Part shown: one piece after another, positions 21,766 through 29,637 of the stretch
Layout: each line of letters begins with the position of its first letter
Position numbering within the stretch: position 1 is the first letter of the stretch
Origin: an uncultured Eubacteriales bacterium
GTDB lineage: Bacteria; Bacillota; Clostridia; Christensenellales; CAG-138
Assembly: GCA_902802805.1 (NCBI GenBank)
Contig: CADCNE010000014.1
Coordinates: forward strand, 1 to 35,044
Reading direction: 5' to 3'
DNA: 35,044 nt
The notes under the pieces: generated by a model
Databases searched by the model: none
Told to the model about the DNA's origin: nothing
What the model saw: only the letters and a program-made list of their open reading frames with translations
Program-made: the position numbers and the translations under genes

Positions 21766-21770
21766 GAGTA

Positions 21771-22418
21771 TCATTCTTCAAACCTGTAGCCGTTCTTGTA
21801 GATGGTCTTGATGTGGTCGTCCAGGTCGAGCTTGCGCCGGAGCTTCTGGACGTGAACGTCCACGGTCCGGCTCTCACCCAGAAAGTCGGTGCCCCAGGCT
21901 TCGGAAAGAAGCTTCTGCCGGCTGAGGCATACGTTCCTGTTCTCGATGAGTATCCTGAGCAGCGCGAACTCCTGGGGCGTCAGCTCCACCCGCTGTCCGT
22001 TTTGGAGCACCTCGTGGGCGTCCCAGCGGATGACCAGGTCATCGATCCGGTACTCCTCCTCCGCTCGATGGGTCCGCCTGAGGACCGCCTGCACCCGCAG
22101 CAGGAGCTCCGCCACCTCAAAGGGCTTCACGATGTAGTCGTCCGCGCCGAGGCCGAAGCCCCGGACCTTGTCCGTGGTCGCGCCCCGGGCGGTGAGGAAG
22201 ATGGTGGGCACGTCCCGCACCCGCTCCATAACAGAGAAGCCCTCCATGTCCGGCAGCATCACATCGAGGAGCATCAGATCGAACCCCTGCTCCCCCGCCG
22301 CGCGGATGGCGTCCCGGCCCGTGAAGGCGGCCGCGCAGGTGTGGCCCACCATCTCCAGGTTCAGCTTCAGCAGGTCGCTGATGGCCCTCTCGTCCTCCAC
22401 GATCAGTATCTTCGCCAT
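21771..22418 (-). CDS. OmpR/PhoB-family response regulator
   Basis: 215 residues from the ATG at 22418, which has AGGGGG 5 bases upstream; an in-frame ATG at 22433 is less well placed. The receiver domain has KILIVEDE (acidic pocket), phospho-acceptor Asp52 in MLLDVMLPDM, the Thr of FLTARG and the Lys of DYIVKPFE. The C-terminal winged helix reads ELTPQEFALLRILIEN, ESRTVDVHVQKLRRKLD and the ending IYKNGYRFEE. It is the first gene of the regulator-kinase operon. Direct TTACAA repeats at its own promoter suggest autoregulation. Gram-positive PhoP-type members bind such repeats, but the physiological role here is unknown. Confidence 0.93.
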   Translation of the reverse strand: MAKILIVEDERAISDLLKLNLEMVGHTCAAAFTGRDAIRAAGEQGFDLMLLDVMLPDMEGFSVMERVRDVPTIFLTARGATTDKVRGFGLGADDYIVKPFEVAELLLRVQAVLRRTHRAEEEYRIDDLVIRWDAHEVLQNGQRVELTPQEFALLRILIENRNVCLSRQKLLSEAWGTDFLGESRTVDVHVQKLRRKLDLDDHIKTIYKNGYRFEE

Positions 22419-22450
22419 GGTTCCCCCTCTCATTCTTTCTTGTTATAATC

Positions 22451-22482
22451 AGTATACCAAGAAAGTTGTAATGGCGTTGTAA
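22451..22482 (-). promoter_or_regulatory. Promoter with two TTACAA boxes before the response regulator gene
   Basis: On the - strand TTACAA lies at 22482-22477 and 22471-22466, 11 bases apart start to start, followed after exactly 9 bases by the -10 TATACT (22456-22451). The -35 position lies between the boxes and has no consensus. Confidence 0.65.
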
Positions 22483-22527
22483 AATATATGCGGAATATGT
22501 TTTAAATGGAATTTATAGGAAGCCTGA

Positions 22528-22671
22528 TCCTTTTTCTTAGGGAAGAAAAAGGACCAAAAAGAACTTAAGAAGGAGGCTATGTTATGCGCATAGTCTCCTT
22601 CTACTTCTTAAGTTTCTCTTTTTCCGCCGCTTTTTCTCTTTGTCTAAAGAGAAAAAGCGGCAAAACAAAAA
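22528..22671 (-). repeat. Three-hairpin dispersed repeat after galM (family 2, copy B)
   Basis: Read on the - strand it begins right after the galM stop with TTTTTGTTTTGCC, then a perfect 16-bp hairpin with loop AGAC (22661-22626), then GGAAAAAGAGAAACTTAAG, a second hairpin bounded by CTTAAG, and a third CCTTTTTCTT/AAGAAAAAGG (22529-22538, 22543-22552). Hairpin 1 and flanks are the same as in copy A after the CobW operon, in the same orientation relative to the preceding gene. Confidence 0.8.
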
Positions 22672-23721
22672 CTAATCCACAAAAAACCTGAACTCCGTCC
22701 GCGACCGCTGCGTCTCCCCCGCCTTCACGTAGGGCTGGGGCCAGGCGGGGTGGTGCGGCGCGTCGGGGAAGAACTGGGTCTCCAGGGCCACGCCCCCGTA
22801 CCGGTTGTAGCGCATGCCGCCCTTGCCGGGAATGCGGTCGAAATGGTTGCCGGTGTAGACCTGGATGCCGGGCATGGTGGTCCATACCTCCATCCGCCGC
22901 CCGGACACGGCAGCCTTCAGGTCCACCGCCTTGAACATGGTCCTGCCGTCGTACCCGTCCAGGACGAAGTTGTGGTCGTACCCGTTCACCAGCGCGATCT
23001 GCTCGTCCTTACTTTGTACCCCCTCCCTGAGGGGCCGGTACGCCCGAAGGTCGAAGGCCCCCTTCACGGGCAGGAGCCGGCCGTCGGGCACGGTATGCTC
23101 GTTGATGGGCGTGAACCGGGAGGCGTGGATGCGGATGCTGTGATCGAGGACGCTGCCGAAGGTGGCCCCGTCCAGGTTCCAGTAGGTGTGGTTGGTCAAA
23201 TTCGCCACGGTGTTCGACCCCCCGGCGACGGCCTCGTAGTCGAGGGACAGCACGTTCTCCGGCGAGAAGGTATAGATGACGGACGCGGCCAGATCCCCGG
23301 GAAAGCCCCCCTCCCCGTCGGGCGTGAAAACGGTGAACCGGACGCTGTTCTCGCCCACGATCTCGGCGTCCCACAGCTTGTGATGGAACGCCGCTACGCC
23401 GCTGTGGAGGCAATTGGTCCCGTCGTTGGCGGTCAAGGGGTACACCCGCCGATCGAGGGGCAGCGACGCCCTGGAGAGCCGGTTCGCGACCCGGCCGCAG
23501 ATGGCGCCGAAGTCCCCCAGGTCCTGCTCATAGAGGTCCACGGAATCGAACCCCAGGGCCACGTCCTCCATCCGCCCCAGGCTGTCGGGCACCAGCGCCT
23601 TCACGAGGGTCGCGCCGAAGTCCGTCAGGGTGACGCTGCTGCCGGCGGATGTGGTGATGGTGTACAGATGGGCCTCCCGCCCGTCCCGCAGGGTGCCGAA
23701 AGTTGTTTTGGTCACGGCCAT
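22672..23721 (-). CDS. galM: Galactose mutarotase (aldose 1-epimerase)
   Basis: 349 residues, cytosolic. It interconverts alpha and beta anomers of galactose and other aldoses for the Leloir pathway. Signatures: TLTDFGATLVKALVPD, FGAICGRVANRLS, NDGTNCLHSG, NLTNHTYWNLDG (His), GYDHNFVLD (catalytic His and sugar-binding Asp) and GVALETQFFPDAPHHPAWP (catalytic Glu). I use the ATG at 23721; an in-frame ATG at 23760 sits in the terminator of the upstream sigE operon. AGGACA lies immediately upstream. No other gal genes are in the window. The gene is followed by a three-hairpin repeat. Confidence 0.93.
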   Translation of the reverse strand: MAVTKTTFGTLRDGREAHLYTITTSAGSSVTLTDFGATLVKALVPDSLGRMEDVALGFDSVDLYEQDLGDFGAICGRVANRLSRASLPLDRRVYPLTANDGTNCLHSGVAAFHHKLWDAEIVGENSVRFTVFTPDGEGGFPGDLAASVIYTFSPENVLSLDYEAVAGGSNTVANLTNHTYWNLDGATFGSVLDHSIRIHASRFTPINEHTVPDGRLLPVKGAFDLRAYRPLREGVQSKDEQIALVNGYDHNFVLDGYDGRTMFKAVDLKAAVSGRRMEVWTTMPGIQVYTGNHFDRIPGKGGMRYNRYGGVALETQFFPDAPHHPAWPQPYVKAGETQRSRTEFRFFVD

Positions 23722-23760
23722 TGTCCTGTCTTCCTCTCCTGTTTTTTCCAGAAGTACCAC

Positions 23761-23810
23761 AAAAAGGAGGACGTGTCAAGTGCATTGACACGCCCTTCCA
23801 GCGCCTCCTT
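23761..23810 (-). terminator. Terminator of the spoIIE-spoIIGA-sigE operon
   Basis: Read on the - strand: AAGGAGG, an inner CGTGTCAA/TTGACACG stem (23792-23785, 23779-23772), then CCTCCTTTTT. It lies about 30 bases after the sigE stop. Confidence 0.75.
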
Positions 23811-23838
23811 CCCGTTTTGATAAGCTTTTACAAAGCCA

Positions 23839-24552
23839 TTACCCCTGCATGCGCAGGATCTCCCGCTTGAGGTGGTCCATGATCCGCTTCTCCAGGCGGG
23901 AGATGTAGCTCTGGCTGATGCCCATCTCGTCCGCCACCTGCTTCTGGGTCCGGGGCGGCTGCTCCTTGAGCCCGAAGCGCATCTCCACGATCCGCCGCTC
24001 CCGGGGCTCGAGCCGCCCGAGGGCCGCCCGGAGGAGGCGACGGTCCACCTCGTCCTCCAAGTCCCGGCTCACCTCCTCCCCGTCGGTGCCCAGGATGTCG
24101 GAGAGCAGGAGCTCGTTCCCGTCCCAGTCCACGTTCAGGGGCTCGTCCAGAGAGACCTCCAGCTTCAGCTTGCAGGAGCGGCGAAGGAACATCAATATCT
24201 CGTTCTCGATGCACCGGGAGGCGTAGGTGGCCAGCTTGATCCGCTTCTCCGGGTCGAAGGTGTTCACCGCCTTGATGAGGCCGATGGCGCCGATGGAGAT
24301 CAAATCCTCCGTGGCGACGCCGGTGTTCTCAAACTTCCGGGCGATGAACACCACCAGCCTGAGGTTGTGCTCGATGAGCCTGTTCCGGGCAACCTCGCTG
24401 GTCCGGGCCGCCACGACGCAGTCTCGCTCCTCCTCCGGGGTCAGCGGCGGGGGCAGGCTCTCCCCCGTGCGTATGAGATACACCCGAAAGCGCCGGGTGA
24501 ACAGCCGTGCGTAGAGCCGATAGAAGAACGCTTTGAGCTTTTTGAACACCAT
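23839..24552 (-). CDS. sigE: RNA polymerase sporulation sigma factor sigma E (pro-sigma E)
   Basis: 237 residues; Bacillus sigma E is 239. A basic, amphipathic pro-sequence of about 28 residues ([18 protein letters not shown]) precedes the mature chain starting near [13 protein letters not shown]. Region 2 contains [36 protein letters not shown] and [19 protein letters not shown]. The [22 protein letters not shown] segment is near-identical to sigma E of other spore formers, and region 4 has the helix-turn-helix [23 protein letters not shown]. Sigma E drives the first mother-cell program after SpoIIGA removes the pro-sequence. GGGAGG lies just before the ATG at 24552. It is the last gene of the spoIIE-spoIIGA-sigE unit; sigG, usually next in Clostridia, is not here. 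Confidence 0.96.
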   Translation of the reverse strand: MVFKKLKAFFYRLYARLFTRRFRVYLIRTGESLPPPLTPEEERDCVVAARTSEVARNRLIEHNLRLVVFIARKFENTGVATEDLISIGAIGLIKAVNTFDPEKRIKLATYASRCIENEILMFLRRSCKLKLEVSLDEPLNVDWDGNELLLSDILGTDGEEVSRDLEDEVDRRLLRAALGRLEPRERRIVEMRFGLKEQPPRTQKQVADEMGISQSYISRLEKRIMDHLKREILRMQG

Positions 24553-25294
24553 GTTTCCTCCCTTCATGGAGCGCCGCCCCGGGGAGCAGCGCCTGAAAAT
24601 CGATGAGCGGCAGGGGCGAGAGGCCCACGTACACGGGCACGGGCTCGGACCCAGCCGCCGCCACCGTGCCCCGGACCACCCCAACGATGCCCTGTCCCGC
24701 TACGATGAGGGGCCGACCCGGGGGCAGGTCCACGCCCTCCACCAGCACCACAGGGAGGCCCGAGAGGGGCTCCGTCAGCAGGTTCCCCGAATCCACGAAG
24801 GCGGTGAGAGCGTGGGCCCGGCCGCCCACGGTCAGGGTGACGGTCCGGGTGCAGCTCCCTTCATACCCCCGGTGGACGAGATACCGGACCGCGCGGACGA
24901 ACAGGGGCAACACACAAAACCCATAGATGGCGACTCTCAGGGGCACGGTCCCCAGCAGCACCCCGCCCGTCCAGGGGCCGGTCCGACCCAGGGTCAGGAG
25001 CAGCAGCCCGCCCCCCAGCAGCAACGACGCCGCGAACAGGGACAGGAGGGCCCGTAAATACTCCCTGCGGCTCATGAGCAGGGCTGTCACCAAAAGGCAG
25101 GCGATCCGCCCCGGCAGGCTCAGGAGCCGGGGCCACCTGCCAAGGGCCACCAGGTCCCACATCGCCCCCAGCAGGGACGTGCACGCCGCCCGGCCCGGGG
25201 GGATCGCCGCCCCGCCCAGGGCGCCCGCCAGCTTCAAGAGAAGCCAGTTCACGGCGAAGTTGTCCAGCAGGAACCATTCGAGGCTAACCCTCAT
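24329..25294 (-). CDS. spoIIGA: SpoIIGA, pro-sigma E processing peptidase, with a 3' extension overlapping sigE
   Basis: An aspartic-type membrane protease that cleaves pro-sigma E in the mother cell after a signal from the forespore. The N-terminal half has five hydrophobic spans (residues 1-135). The protease half contains [24 protein letters not shown] with catalytic Asp168 in the D-S-G-N motif, and [18 protein letters not shown]. The ATG at 25294 overlaps the spoIIE TGA (ATGA), so translation is coupled. The frame does not stop before sigE: after [12 protein letters not shown] (about residue 245) it runs 224 bases into sigE in another frame, giving 321 residues against 309 in Bacillus. 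The extension's sequence is sigE read out of frame, so the original stop may have been lost by a small indel; a TGA lies in another frame at the sigE ribosome site. Confidence 0.88.
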   Translation of the reverse strand: MRVSLEWFLLDNFAVNWLLLKLAGALGGAAIPPGRAACTSLLGAMWDLVALGRWPRLLSLPGRIACLLVTALLMSRREYLRALLSLFAASLLLGGGLLLLTLGRTGPWTGGVLLGTVPLRVAIYGFCVLPLFVRAVRYLVHRGYEGSCTRTVTLTVGGRAHALTAFVDSGNLLTEPLSGLPVVLVEGVDLPPGRPLIVAGQGIVGVVRGTVAAAGSEPVPVYVGLSPLPLIDFQALLPGAALHEGRKHGVQKAQSVLLSALRTAVHPALSGVSHTHGGEPAPAADPGGGARLRRGGPDQRGCPEQAHRAQPQAGGVHRPEV

Positions 25295-27531
25295 GCCACC
25301 TCGACCACCATAACGGTCATGTCGTCCCGCTGCCCCTTCTGCCGGGCGACCTCCATGAGGTCCTCCGCCAGCCGCTCCAGGGGCCGGGCCGGGGCCTTCT
25401 TGAGCTCCGCCTCCAGGTCCTTGCCCAAGAGGTCGTAGACCCCGTCGGTGCAGACCACCAGCCGGTCCCGCTGTCGAAGCCGGATGCGGTGGACGTAGGG
25501 CCGAGCCTCGTCCACGATGCCGCAGGGCAGGGCCTCCCCGGAGAGGGTGCGCACGTTCCCGCCGCGAACGAGGCAGGTGGGCGGCGCACCGAACTTCACC
25601 ATCTCCGCCTCCCCGGTGACTAAGTCGATGCTGGCCGCGTCCAGCGTGGCGTAGACCTCCCGCTCCCCCCGGGCCATGAGGAGCCGATTCACGTTCTCGT
25701 AGATCAGCTCCCGCTCCACCCCCAGCCGGAACTGGTCGAACAAAAGGTCGATGGCCGCCCGGCTCTCCCGGTTGGCCTCCTCCCCGCTGCCCATGCCGTC
25801 GGATACGGCGTAGACCACCTTCCCGCTGGGCATGCGGAGCTCCCCGGTCTCGTCCCCGCAGACGCTCTCCTCGTCCTCCGGCAGGGAGATGCGGGCCATG
25901 CGGGCGGTGAGCCCCTTCAATGCCTCCATCTCGAAGACGGCGCCATCCTCCTCCCGTTGGGTACCGATGAGCCGCATGGTCCGGTGGAGTTTTTTCCCCA
26001 CGGCGGCGGCCAGCGCGGTCCCGTCGACCTGGCCCCGAGGGCTCAGACGGATGGAGAGGCACAGGCGGCGGTTGGAATAAAAGGCGTCCACGGACAAGGG
26101 CGCGAACCCCCGGCGGACAAGATAGGTGAGCAGTTCCCCTTCCACCTGCTCGTCCCCCCAGTGGTCCTCCCGAAGCCGGGTGGCGAGGAGGCTCAGCAGG
26201 GCGGACACCCCTCCCAGCTGCCGGTTCATGTAGGCGTATTGCTCCGCCGCCCGCCTGAGGCCCGCCTCGTGGACGAATGCCTGGTTGTAGGACTGGTAAG
26301 CCGAGGCCATGATCTCCCGAAAAAACTTACAATGGCTGTCCATGGGGGTCAAAGGCCGCACGGGCTCCCCCCGGTCGTAGGCGGACAAGAGGTGCAGCAC
26401 CGCCTTGTCGAACTCCCCCTCGTCCCGCTGGCAGAGGACCCGGCCCTCGCAGCCCACGCACACCCGCCGGGCCGCACCCAGGGGCCAATCGACCACGAAC
26501 CGCTCCTCCGCCTGCTCCGGATCAAAGAGGCCGGACAGAGCCCCGCAGAGACGGGCCGCCTCCTCCACCTCCTGGGCAAGACGGGTTTTCAGCCGGTCCA
26601 TGGCCCGGGCGGCGTTTTGCGCACAGAACCGGCGTCTGTTCAGGGCCTGCCCCATCCGCTCCATCCACTCCCGGGGCAGGATGAGCACCGCGAGGCAGGC
26701 GATGAGGGCGCACCCCGCCCGCCAGGTCTCCCCCTCGGCACCGAGGAACACCGCGAGGACCGAAGCCGTCAGCAGGAAGGCCCCGGCGGCGTACGCCCGA
26801 CCGTAGGGAGATATCAATGCAGCCGTCAGGGCGCACAGGGCCGTGACGCCCACGAGCCGGGCCCCGTCCTCCAAAGCGAAGGCCAGCAGGGCGGCGGCCA
26901 GGATCCCCTCCCCCAGCCCCTCGGGCCCCTTGGACAGGACCAGAATGAGCGCGTATACGTCCAGCAGCACCACCGGCAGGGATACGCCCCCGGCGGACAG
27001 GTCCCCCATGCCCAGCAGCAGGAGCCCCAGGCACGCGGAGAGCATCAGCTGCTCCTCCTCCCGGAGCACCGCCAGCCTGTCCCCGTGGCGCAGCAGGTCC
27101 CAGCAGCGGTGCATCAGCACCATGCCCGCCGCGGAGAGCGCGAGGGACAGCAGAGCGTAGGCGGCGGAGCGCCAGGTCAGGATCATCTGAAAGGGCAGCA
27201 CCGCCATCTCTGAGAGCAGGAACACCAACATCCGTGCGCTGGGGGACGCGGGACCGACGGCGAGGCGGATGAGCCGCATGAGGAGCACGAAGGTCGCGGC
27301 GGCGATCATGATCCCCCAGAGGGGCTCACCGCTCAAAAAGGCGCCCACCACCACCCCGGCCCCGGCGAAGAGGGGGTCGATGCCCGAGAGCTCCGCCGCC
27401 GCCATACAAGCGAGGCCGAAGGGGGCGCAGCTGGTCCCCACCCGCACCCGACAGAGGAGCAGGCTCGCCCCGAAGGCGGCCAGCTCCAGAAGATGCTTTT
27501 TTGTGTTCGTTCCCTGTTTCCTGCGGCTCAT
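25291..27531 (-). CDS. spoIIE: SpoIIE, stage II sporulation serine phosphatase
   Basis: 746 residues (827 in Bacillus). The N-terminal 290 residues hold about ten membrane spans, then a central FtsZ-interacting/coiled region, and a C-terminal PP2C phosphatase domain with KVVYAVSDGMGSGEEANRES (metal Asp and DGMGSG motif), ATLDAASIDLVTGEAEMVKFGAPPTCLVRGG and RDRLVVCTDGVYDLLG (second metal Asp). SpoIIE localises to the asymmetric septum and dephosphorylates SpoIIAA to release sigma F. The start at 27531 has only a weak GGGG ribosome site. Its stop overlaps the spoIIGA start, an unusual linkage: in Bacillus these genes are far apart. I could not identify a Spo0A-dependent promoter with confidence in the 235-base gap upstream. 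Confidence 0.95.
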   Translation of the reverse strand: MSRRKQGTNTKKHLLELAAFGASLLLCRVRVGTSCAPFGLACMAAAELSGIDPLFAGAGVVVGAFLSGEPLWGIMIAAATFVLLMRLIRLAVGPASPSARMLVFLLSEMAVLPFQMILTWRSAAYALLSLALSAAGMVLMHRCWDLLRHGDRLAVLREEEQLMLSACLGLLLLGMGDLSAGGVSLPVVLLDVYALILVLSKGPEGLGEGILAAALLAFALEDGARLVGVTALCALTAALISPYGRAYAAGAFLLTASVLAVFLGAEGETWRAGCALIACLAVLILPREWMERMGQALNRRRFCAQNAARAMDRLKTRLAQEVEEAARLCGALSGLFDPEQAEERFVVDWPLGAARRVCVGCEGRVLCQRDEGEFDKAVLHLLSAYDRGEPVRPLTPMDSHCKFFREIMASAYQSYNQAFVHEAGLRRAAEQYAYMNRQLGGVSALLSLLATRLREDHWGDEQVEGELLTYLVRRGFAPLSVDAFYSNRRLCLSIRLSPRGQVDGTALAAAVGKKLHRTMRLIGTQREEDGAVFEMEALKGLTARMARISLPEDEESVCGDETGELRMPSGKVVYAVSDGMGSGEEANRESRAAIDLLFDQFRLGVERELIYENVNRLLMARGEREVYATLDAASIDLVTGEAEMVKFGAPPTCLVRGGNVRTLSGEALPCGIVDEARPYVHRIRLRQRDRLVVCTDGVYDLLGKDLEAELKKAPARPLERLAEDLMEVARQKGQRDDMTVMVVEVA

Positions 27532-27677
27532 GGCCCCATTGTAGACGATGGCAGGGGTCCATTTTAGGCGAAAAACGCCCGGACGGCCGCATTTCTTCCC
27601 GACAGGATAGGCGATGCCCGACCCCGTTTATGCCCCCTTCTCCCCCGCCCGTTGGCTGGGCCCATGAAAACCCTGTC

Positions 27678-27706
27678 TTGCCCCGACGGGCAGGCTATGG
27701 TATACT
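27678..27706 (+). promoter_or_regulatory. Promoter of the LRR gene and thymidylate kinase
   Basis: The -35 is TTGCCC (27678-27683) and the -10 is TATACT (27701-27706), with 17 bp between. AAGGAG (27750-27755) precedes the ATG at 27767. The rest of the divergent gap (27532-27677) shows no other clear element. Confidence 0.55.
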
Positions 27707-27766
27707 ATGTAAATAAAATGTGTATCCCCCGAAACATTCAGGTTGTCGGAAGGAGATTCTGAAGAT

Positions 27767-28861
27767 ATGAAACGATTCGCCGTCGTTCTGGTGCTCTGCT
27801 TCCTGCTGACCTTCGCAGGGAGCAGGACCGCGGTTGCGCTGACACCTACCCCCAGCCCCACGCCCATCCATCTGGGCGGCATGGACGTGCCTTGGGACGC
27901 CTCGTATCTGGACCTGTCCGCCATCCGATCCGAGGACATCCCGGAGGTCATGGCCGTTTTGGAGGGGCTGCCCTACCTGAGATCGGTGAAGCTGACCGAC
28001 GGGGACGGGGCCTCCCCCTGGAGCATCCAGCAGGCCTGGACCCTGATGCAGGACCGACCCGAGCTGCAGGTGGAGTATACGGCCAACGCCTTCGGCGTCA
28101 GCTTCTCCCTGACGGATGAGGTGGTCAGTTTCAGCAACATCGATCTTGGCGACCGGGTGGAAGAGCTCAAGGCCCTGCTCCCCTATATGACCGGGGTGGG
28201 GCGGCTGGACATGGAGTACTGCCAGATCCCCGACGAGCAGATGGCCGCCCTGAGAGAGGAATTCCCCGCCCCGAAGATCGTGTGGCGGGTGTTTATGGGG
28301 AAATACTCCTGCCGCACCGACGCCATCATGATCCGTTTCTCCGACAGCAGCGAAGAACAGCGGCTGCGGGATAAAGACGTGTACCCGCTCATCTACTGCA
28401 ACGAGATGCGCTATCTGGATCTCGGGCACAACGCTCTCAGCAGCGCCTACTTTGCCGCCTAGCATGAGCTCAGCGATATCTCCGCCCTGGCCAGCTGCCC
28501 GAAGCTGGAGTTTTTGGAGATATTCAGCGGGAGAGTCACGGACATCTCCCCGCTGGCAGAATGTAAGAATCTAAAGCATCTGAACATCTGCAACAACCGG
28601 ATCACCGATATCACGCCCCTCTATTCCCTGGAGCTGGAGCGGCTGTGGATCGCCCACACCTTCGTCCCCTACACGGAGATCGAGGCCTACCGAGCGAGCT
28701 TCCCCGAATGCGAGGTGGACTACACCGCTTCCGACCCCGCCGCCGGCCACTGGCGGATCCGGGGCAACTACTACGTGCCCAGGTACGCGCTGCTGCGGGA
28801 GCAGTTCTGCTACGATCATTTGGAGATCAAATCCTATTCGGAGCCGCCCAAGTTCGAATGA
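27767..28861 (+). pseudogene. Secreted leucine-rich-repeat protein interrupted by an in-frame TAG
   Basis: The ATG at 27767 begins a signal peptide (MKRFAVVLVLCFLLTFAG) and a TPTPSPTP linker, followed by a degenerate repeat region. At codon 232 (28460-28462) there is a TAG; reading on in the same frame gives ISAL...LEFLEIFSGRVTDISPL, LKHLNICNNRITDITPL and LERLWIA, clear 22-residue SDS22-type leucine-rich repeats, up to a TGA at 28859-28861. The stop lies within a 33-base segment (28442-28474) whose last six bases repeat the preceding CTCAGC (28436-28441). Removing it restores a perfect 22-residue repeat, MRYLDLGHNALS-DISALASCPK. So the gene seems inactivated by a small insertion. A truncated 231-residue protein would still be secreted. 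The ligand is unknown. Confidence 0.8.
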
Positions 28862-28916
28862 CGGAGCATGGGGCGAACCGGGCAAAAACGAACGGAAGGA
28901 CGCGAGGAAGAAGCAC

Positions 28917-29585
28917 ATGAGCGAAACGAAGATCATCGCCTTTGAGGGCATCGACGGCACCGGCAAGAGCGTGCAGATGGAAGCGCTGCGGACGCGGCTG
29001 GAAGCGCGGGGGCTCCGGGTGGGCGTCCTGTCCTTCCCGGACTACGGCAGCTTTTTCGGCGGGTGCGTGGGCCGGTATCTCACCAAAAAGGACGGGGTCT
29101 CCGCCAGCGACGTGGACCAGCGGAGCATGGCCCTGTGGTTCGCCATGGACCGGTGGGCGGCCTTCCAGGGCTTCGACTACAGCAAGTTCGATGTGCTGGT
29201 CATCAACCGGTATGTGCTGAGCAACGCGGTGTACCAGAGCATCCGGGACCGGGACGTAGACAAGCCCGACATTTTGGACTTCGTGCTGACGCTGGAACAC
29301 GAGCAGCTCTCCCTGCCCCGGCCGGACCTGTACCTCATCCTGGACGTAGATCTGTCCGCCGCCCAGAACAACGTGACCAAGAAGGGCTACCGGGACTACG
29401 TGGGGGACGAGAAGGACGAGTACGAAAAGCAGGATTCCATCCAGATCCGAGCCCGGGAAAAGTACCTGTCCTTCGGGGAGCGGCTTGAAAACGTGAAGGT
29501 CATCCCCTGCATGGAAACTGGGGCCCTGCTGCCCATCGACGCCATCGCTGAACGGGTATTCGCGGCGGTGGAGCCTATTCTGTAA
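28917..29585 (+). CDS. tmk: Thymidylate kinase (dTMP kinase)
   Basis: 222 residues, cytosolic; phosphorylates dTMP to dTDP with ATP in DNA precursor synthesis. The P-loop is FEGIDGTGKS (residues 9-18). FPDYGS supplies the substrate loop (FPR/FPD motif), INRYVLSNAVYQ takes the place of the DRY motif with Asn instead of Asp, and the DLYLILDVD strand is typical. The LID region (QNNVTKKGYRDYVGDEKDEYEKQD) carries the basic residues. GAGGAAG precedes the ATG. It lies 55 bases after the LRR gene without a terminator between, so it is likely transcribed from the same promoter. It is followed by a bidirectional terminator. Confidence 0.92.
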   Translation: MSETKIIAFEGIDGTGKSVQMEALRTRLEARGLRVGVLSFPDYGSFFGGCVGRYLTKKDGVSASDVDQRSMALWFAMDRWAAFQGFDYSKFDVLVINRYVLSNAVYQSIRDRDVDKPDILDFVLTLEHEQLSLPRPDLYLILDVDLSAAQNNVTKKGYRDYVGDEKDEYEKQDSIQIRAREKYLSFGERLENVKVIPCMETGALLPIDAIAERVFAAVEPIL

Positions 29586-29603
29586 CAGAAATACACTCCA
29601 CTG

Positions 29604-29633
29604 AAAAAGGACGGTCCAAAGACCGTCCTTTTT
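29604..29633. terminator. Bidirectional terminator shared by tmk and the SRP RNA
   Basis: AAAAAGGACGGTC (29604-29616) and GACCGTCCTTTTT (29621-29633) form a perfect 13-bp stem with a CAAA loop and T-runs on both strands. It stops tmk on + and the SRP RNA on -. Confidence 0.92.
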
Positions 29634-29637
29634 CAAA

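Noticed and set aside
23751..23779. TTGACA as a -35 for galM
   Set aside because: The TTGACA is part of the inner stem of the sigE operon terminator, and the -10 at the right distance (TACTTC) is poor.
27532..27640. Spo0A-dependent promoter for spoIIE
   Set aside because: TGTCGGGAA on the - strand is only near the 0A box, and the -10-like TACAAT is too close to the start codon. I could not support a call.
28460..28462. Pyrrolysine or programmed readthrough at the TAG in the LRR gene
   Set aside because: The stop lies in a segment that breaks the 22-residue repeat, and nothing else in the window points to pyrrolysine. Insertion explains it better.
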